Assembly (NCBI GenBank): GCA_030762175.1
Contig: CM060846.1
Location: 307,988,512-308,052,511, forward strand
DNA length: 64,000 nt
Direction: 5' to 3'
DNA from: Metallyticus violacea
Lineage: Eukaryota; Arthropoda; Insecta; Mantodea; Metallyticidae
Under the pieces are notes generated by a model that was not told the DNA's origin, ran no database searches, and saw only the letters and a program-made list of their open reading frames with translations. Both the position numbers and the translations under genes were made by a program. Shown here piece after piece: positions 59,696-64,000 of this stretch; position 1 is the first letter of the stretch; every line of letters begins with the position of its first letter.

Positions 59696-60570
59696 GACTT
59701 ATTTATTTATTTATTTTTGATACTATATTAGAAATTTGTCACATACTTTAGCGGAATTTTCTATTCCTTCTTAATTAATACGTCCTAAGCAAAAAGAACA
59801 AACGTTTCCTTTCTTCAGTCTTTGGGCAACTTTTGGATCATTTACGCCACACCAATAAATTTTTTAGGATGATATTTATTGGTAATTAACAGATGTTAGC
59901 TGCCGACATACCTTTAATATTTGTGTATGTTTTTTTTTTTTTTTTAAATTTTACAGTTTTGCCGCTGAAAAACTTGCAAACTGTAGATCAGCCATTGGCA
60001 GGTTGTCTGCCACTACAGTTTTTGCAATCTAATAAATAATTCGACTTGGTTAATTTAACTTTTGAAATAAAAATTGTAAGTCACATTTATATGATGTGTT
60101 AATTTTTTTAAAATGTGTTTTATTAATCTCAACATAAGTACCATTGTGCATTTTATGCCCTTAGGTTTCCTAATTTAAAGTTCGTTCTTCTTTGCATCCA
60201 CTGGCTTTGATGGCAATAGTAACTAAGAAATACTGATCGCATGCTGTAGCTAAAATAAAAAGAACCTGGCGGCAGCGGTTTGCGTGTTATTAGCCATGCT
60301 CTGAGAAACCAGAAATTGTATGATGTTTATATGTTTAATGTGTTCTGTCTAGAATGCAGTAAGAAAAACAAGTTTGAAGAGAGACGTTTCCCACAACCAA
60401 GGGCTGTGTGGAAAGATCGTTCACGTCAGACGGCAAATATATATTCAGCTAACATAGTTGACGCTTTCTTCACACTTAACGCTTGCATGTGCAGTTTGCC
60501 GACCTAACGTAAACTTTGTTGCCTTTACACATTCTGCAGCAATTTCCTTTGTCCATTGATAATAACCTAC

Positions 60571-60677
60571 GTCCCGAAGTTTTTCCACAAATCGAAAGGT
60601 AAAGCTTTGAGTAAATACGTGAGATTTGGGCTCATAAGCGCCATCGTTGATTCATTGTACTCATCATCCGAAAGAAC
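60571..60677 (-). other. candidate internal exon
   Basis: On the minus strand an acceptor-like site (TTTTAACATTTCAG preceded by CTTCTCTTG) ends at 60678. The following 107 bases are open in one frame, reading VLSDDEYNESTMALMSPNLT and then YLLKALPFDLWKNFG. They end at a GTAGGT donor-like site, and a stop would follow if no splice occurred. The length is normal for an internal exon. There is no recognised family and no neighbouring exon. It could be chance. Confidence 0.2.
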
Positions 60678-60689
60678 CTGAAATGTTAA

Positions 60690-61495
60690 AATTTTTAAAC
60701 AAGAGAAGGTGGCCAAAGTTTCACAACCACATAAAAATCGGAACACAAGTCATTTCTACATTTCTGGTTTTATGTAAGCAGTGAAGCTCTGCTGAATAAA
60801 TAAAATTATTGATACTTGAACTGAAACTGCGAAGCTATATCTGAAACATGTTTAGTGTAAACAAAGCGATGATAATTGAGAGGTAGAACTTCTATACTTT
60901 AAACGCTCTCTAGAGATTGAAGAAATACTCTTGCAAAAGTTTTGTTTAAAACTTTGTGAGAGCATTATTGGTGCTATTTAGCAAAGTATAGGTCAGTGGA
61001 TGGTATTCAAACAGATTTTACTTGGAAACATAGATAAATAAACTAACTCACATGGTATATAGACATCATGGCCTTGTTCTAACTGCGCTAGAAACGAGCA
61101 CGAAAACTCATTACATTTTTTAATATACTTTCCCTCTTCTTTCTCTCTCCAAGATAACGTAATGGATAATGCTGCCTGAGTAAGAACTAGTATTGTTTAG
61201 GATTTTTTAAAGTTACAAATGAGGAAAAATTATGTCCTTAAAGCTAATGAGCAGGAGCCATTAGTTTTATGATTTATTTCAATTTTTAACGGAGAAAAAT
61301 TAACGGACTAAATGTGTATCGCAAATGTCTATCAATTATTTTATTTCATAGACAGTTTTGTCAAAAATAACAATTACTTGTGGGATAATTTTTTTAACAG
61401 TTAAACACAACAAAATGCTCTTCAATGTTTATGAGAACTTCAAAATAATATTATAGTAGCTACAATCCCGATACATACAAAAAGTATGCTCCAGG
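60690..61495. other. no gene recognised
   Basis: AT-rich; only short frames and no repeat noticed. Confidence 0.4.
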
Positions 61496-61496
61496 A

Positions 61497-61810
61497 AACT
61501 CAGTTATAGGCCACTTAACTTGCTCTGTATTCAGTAGTAGTATTGGCTTTTCTGCAAAACGTCGCAGTTGAACGGTAGTGATCTCTGATAACAAGTGACC
61601 CATATTAGCATGCGTACCAGCATCGGTAGTCTAGACGGGCGAAACAAAAGACGAGCAAAGAGTGACTAAACGGAGCCCTATAGTGAGGAACTATGGCGTT
61701 TTACACAAAATAGCCTAGAATTGAATTTAGTGTGGATTTGTTTGCTCGAAGCGGAGGGTAGGGTGGCTAAACCGGGCCCTCTAGCGAAGAGCTGCGGCCT
61801 TTTAAAGAAA
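61497..61810. repeat. repeat family B, copy 2
   Basis: The copy contains CAGTTATAGGCCACTTAACT, CGTCGCAGTTGAACGGTAGT and ATTAGCATGCGTACCAGCAT in the same order as 33425-33760. It then continues with two similar segments: GACTAAACGGAGCCCTATAG and, about 85 bases later, GGCTAAACCGGGCCCTCTAG. The end is therefore tandemly doubled in this copy. No coding content was seen. Confidence 0.6.
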
Positions 61811-62207
61811 AACGAATATAATCATTAAATTAAAAAGTATATATGGCCTATAACAGAAAGTGCATGTTGGAACCCTCGGCATCCTGGTAAGCATGTTTGT
61901 CAATCGACACGTCCGTATTCAAGAAGAAAAATGTTAGGTCACTTTAGACACCGATGGGCTCCAGATATCAGCCATCATTATTTCATTCTGTTCATCCTGC
62001 TGAAGATTTATTGACCTGTAAGCGCCGTACTATAATTATGCGATCATATATTTCTACGCATACGTTTGATAAGTGAAATGATGAGGTATATCAATGCCCA
62101 CGCATAATGTACCTTCTTTAATTTGTCACAATCTATTTACTAATTTTTTCTTATTAACGTTTTCGCAACAAAAAAAAAAGTCTTAGATTGGAGAACCGGT
62201 CATGCAG

Positions 62208-62512
62208 CTGGATATTTCATTTTAATACCTTCTCCATTCTCAGTTACGTTAGCGGAAATCTAATAACAGAGATTCGGCGTGTCGGTCACAGAAATTTCTT
62301 CTGCAACCCAGTCCTGGAGCAATTCCGGATGTTTATCTGACGTTAGGACACCAGTGATGAAATATGGACCAATGATACCGTGACCAAGCAATCCGGCCCA
62401 CATATTACACTGTTCCTGTAATGGCTTGACGCAGGAACAAACCCCTGCTTTAAATCAAGAAATGCAATGAGTAGAGAAACATGTTTCATTTGTGAAAAGA
62501 TTGGACGTAAAG
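62208..62512 (-). pseudogene. DDE transposase fragment (insect type)
   Basis: On the minus strand the frame reads SNLFTNETCFST, then after some changes QCNMWAGLLGHGIIGPYFIT, then LLQDWVAEEIS. The N-V-W-A-G-I-I-G-x-x-I-I-G-P-Y-F block is typical of insect DDE transposases of the Tc3-like/DUF4817 group, and follows the first catalytic residue of the L-F-T-D-E block (here N). A stop interrupts the downstream part. It is a dead fragment of about 100 residues. Confidence 0.55.
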
Positions 62513-62599
62513 AGACAGTGACTGGTTTTCAGTATTTTCTTAAATACTTTTTTCTCCTCCCGCAGCTTTAAACGTTGTTTCTCAAGAAATGTGCTAAAC

Positions 62600-63336
62600 T
62601 GTTAACAATTACGTCCTATTATCTGTTCTGTGTTACTTCTGACCTAACGCAAATGTAATCATAGTGCAGCTCATTTCTCTTTGACTCCAGGACGACTTAC
62701 GACCCTCATGTTACGCACAGTAGTCCCTAAGAGAAATTACAGTTTAAACTTTTTCATCGAGAAAACCACAATAGTGAATACTGTAATAATCTTGAGAGAT
62801 ACCAGTCGTTATGACTACTTTATTACGCATTTTACTTGTTTGTAATTTACGCACATGTTGTTCAGTGTTCAGTGTTATCAGTTTCAACGGAAAGAGAGGC
62901 GCCATGCTGAAAGCATGTGCTGCTCCTGACAATAACATTATGAAGGAAATTAATTGAAAAGTGACGGCATGTTTAAGATGCAACCTTTCTATTAATGAAG
63001 TTTATGAGCTAATAATTAAATATATTGCATCAGCCGTTTGTGGCACAATAATCTAAGACATGCACCGCGGAGTGATGCATTCGTATTTGTTTCCGTCGGG
63101 GTTGAAGTAATGGAGTAGGCAGTTTAGATGGCGCATCCTGTTATTATATATACCGGATTTTTCCTACTTCCCTAAACACAACATTTTCCTGCCTAACGTT
63201 TAACTTGCAGTAACAGGATTCTTTTTACTTGTTAATTATTTTAGGATGTGATGTGATAAATTTGGCGCTCAGAATAAGTAAATGACAATTAGTTTAGTAC
63301 TTTTCGCATAAACTTGATTGTAGCGTCCTGCTATAG
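62600..63336. other. no gene recognised
   Basis: A minus-strand frame at 62744-62983 opens with a hydrophobic stretch but starts on a non-ATG codon. No motif was recognised. Confidence 0.35.
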
Positions 63337-63650
63337 GAGCGGTTCTCAAATTTTCCTTTAATGTGAACCTACCTCTGAAGACCTCTCGCTGTCGGGGACC
63401 CGAACGATTCAATTGGAATTTTGAAATCCTAAATTTGCAAAATGTATATTTTAAGTTGTTAAATATGATTTATAACATTTAAAGGCACAAACAAGCAAAT
63501 AAATGTAATTATATGTAGTATAAGTATCCTTATAAAATAATAGAACGATAATATTACATTTAAGAAGTATATGAAACATTAATATTAATTATATCTAACA
63601 CTATACGATGGCACACGATTTCTTAGTTTTGATTTCTGAATAAGCAATGA
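63337..63650. mobile_element. hAT-type repeat, second copy
   Basis: The start GAGCGGTTCTCAAATTTTCC resembles CAGCGGTTCTCAAACTGTG at 242, and CTCTGAAGACCTCTCGCTG matches the block after it. Bases 63455-63640 resemble 1365-1560. Here the parts are contiguous, while at the left of the window about 1 kb, including a SINE, lies between them. Confidence 0.45.
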
Positions 63651-63843
63651 TGATGCACTTTACCTACCAGCCTTGATAGGTCGGACTTAAAATTAGAATA
63701 AACACTTGTTTGAGGTTCACTATCAAATTTCACTTTTCGTTACGATTTTTTCGAAACTTTTGCACTCTTGGGGGCAATATACTTGATATATAGCTTCTGC
63801 TCTGTCGACTGTGCGTGTTGAATTTAGCTCTCTGGAAATCAGA

Positions 63844-63870
63844 ATCAATCAATCAATCAATCAATCAATC
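63844..63870. repeat. (AATC)n microsatellite
   Basis: About seven AATC units. Confidence 0.93.
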
Positions 63871-64000
63871 TGGTACACACAACAGAAGTGTCAAAGGAGC
63901 AGGAATACAGGCGACCGTCCTAATCCCCGTCATTCATTAAACTGAACTGTCCTCTTCTCTTCTTACATCACGACAAAACTATTACCACCAAAGATCCATC

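Noticed and set aside
62744..62983. Minus-strand frame with a hydrophobic start
   Set aside because: The first codon is TTG, the first real ATG leaves only part of the hydrophobic stretch, and no motif follows.

Overview
This window looks like intergenic or intronic DNA from a repeat-rich animal genome, most likely an insect. The evidence is AT-rich composition, no bacterial-style gene packing, tRNA-derived SINEs with target-site duplications, degenerate Tc1/mariner, hAT and Mutator-like transposase pieces, long poly-A/poly-T runs, and short (TTAGG)n-like tracts matching the insect telomere unit. A large-genome insect such as a cockroach, termite or relative is plausible, but that is inference. 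No confident host protein-coding gene, rRNA gene or functional tRNA gene was found, and nothing looks prokaryotic or like CRISPR. 

Layout. 0-4 kb: hAT-type material, with a hAT-like terminal motif at 242, a SINE-2 at 679-967 inside it, and a hAT transposase fragment on the minus strand at 3.0-3.3 kb. 7.7-9.0 kb: a decayed Tc1 transposase (minus) followed by a SINE-1. 10-18 kb: SINE copies, an internally deleted mariner at 16.3-16.85 kb, and a weaker transposase fragment at 10.5 kb. 20.5 kb: a 93-codon minus-strand ORF with a signal-peptide-like start, the best non-transposon coding candidate. 22.6-26.3 kb: a mariner relic split into two halves, with a SINE-1 and a Mutator-like relic lying between them. 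27.7-32.2 kb: a hairpin-forming repeat, a (CA)n(CG)n tract, and two copies of a third tRNA-headed element with TTAGGTT-rich bodies. 32.4-48.1 kb: SINEs plus three unnamed medium-repeat families. 50.2-53.7 kb: the densest cluster, holding a SINE-1, a terminally complete mariner (50669-51939) with matching inverted ends and TA duplications, a second mariner relic, a microsatellite, a Tc1 relic and a SINE-2. 56.7-64 kb: another SINE-1, a copy of the 33-kb repeat family, a DDE-transposase fragment at 62.2 kb and a second hAT-like end at 63.3 kb. 

The transposase genes are all broken by frameshifts, stops or deletions, so the DNA transposons look dead. Several SINEs keep recognisable target-site duplications and are probably younger. 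The repeats do not work together as a system. They record successive insertions, and their nesting gives a relative age order.
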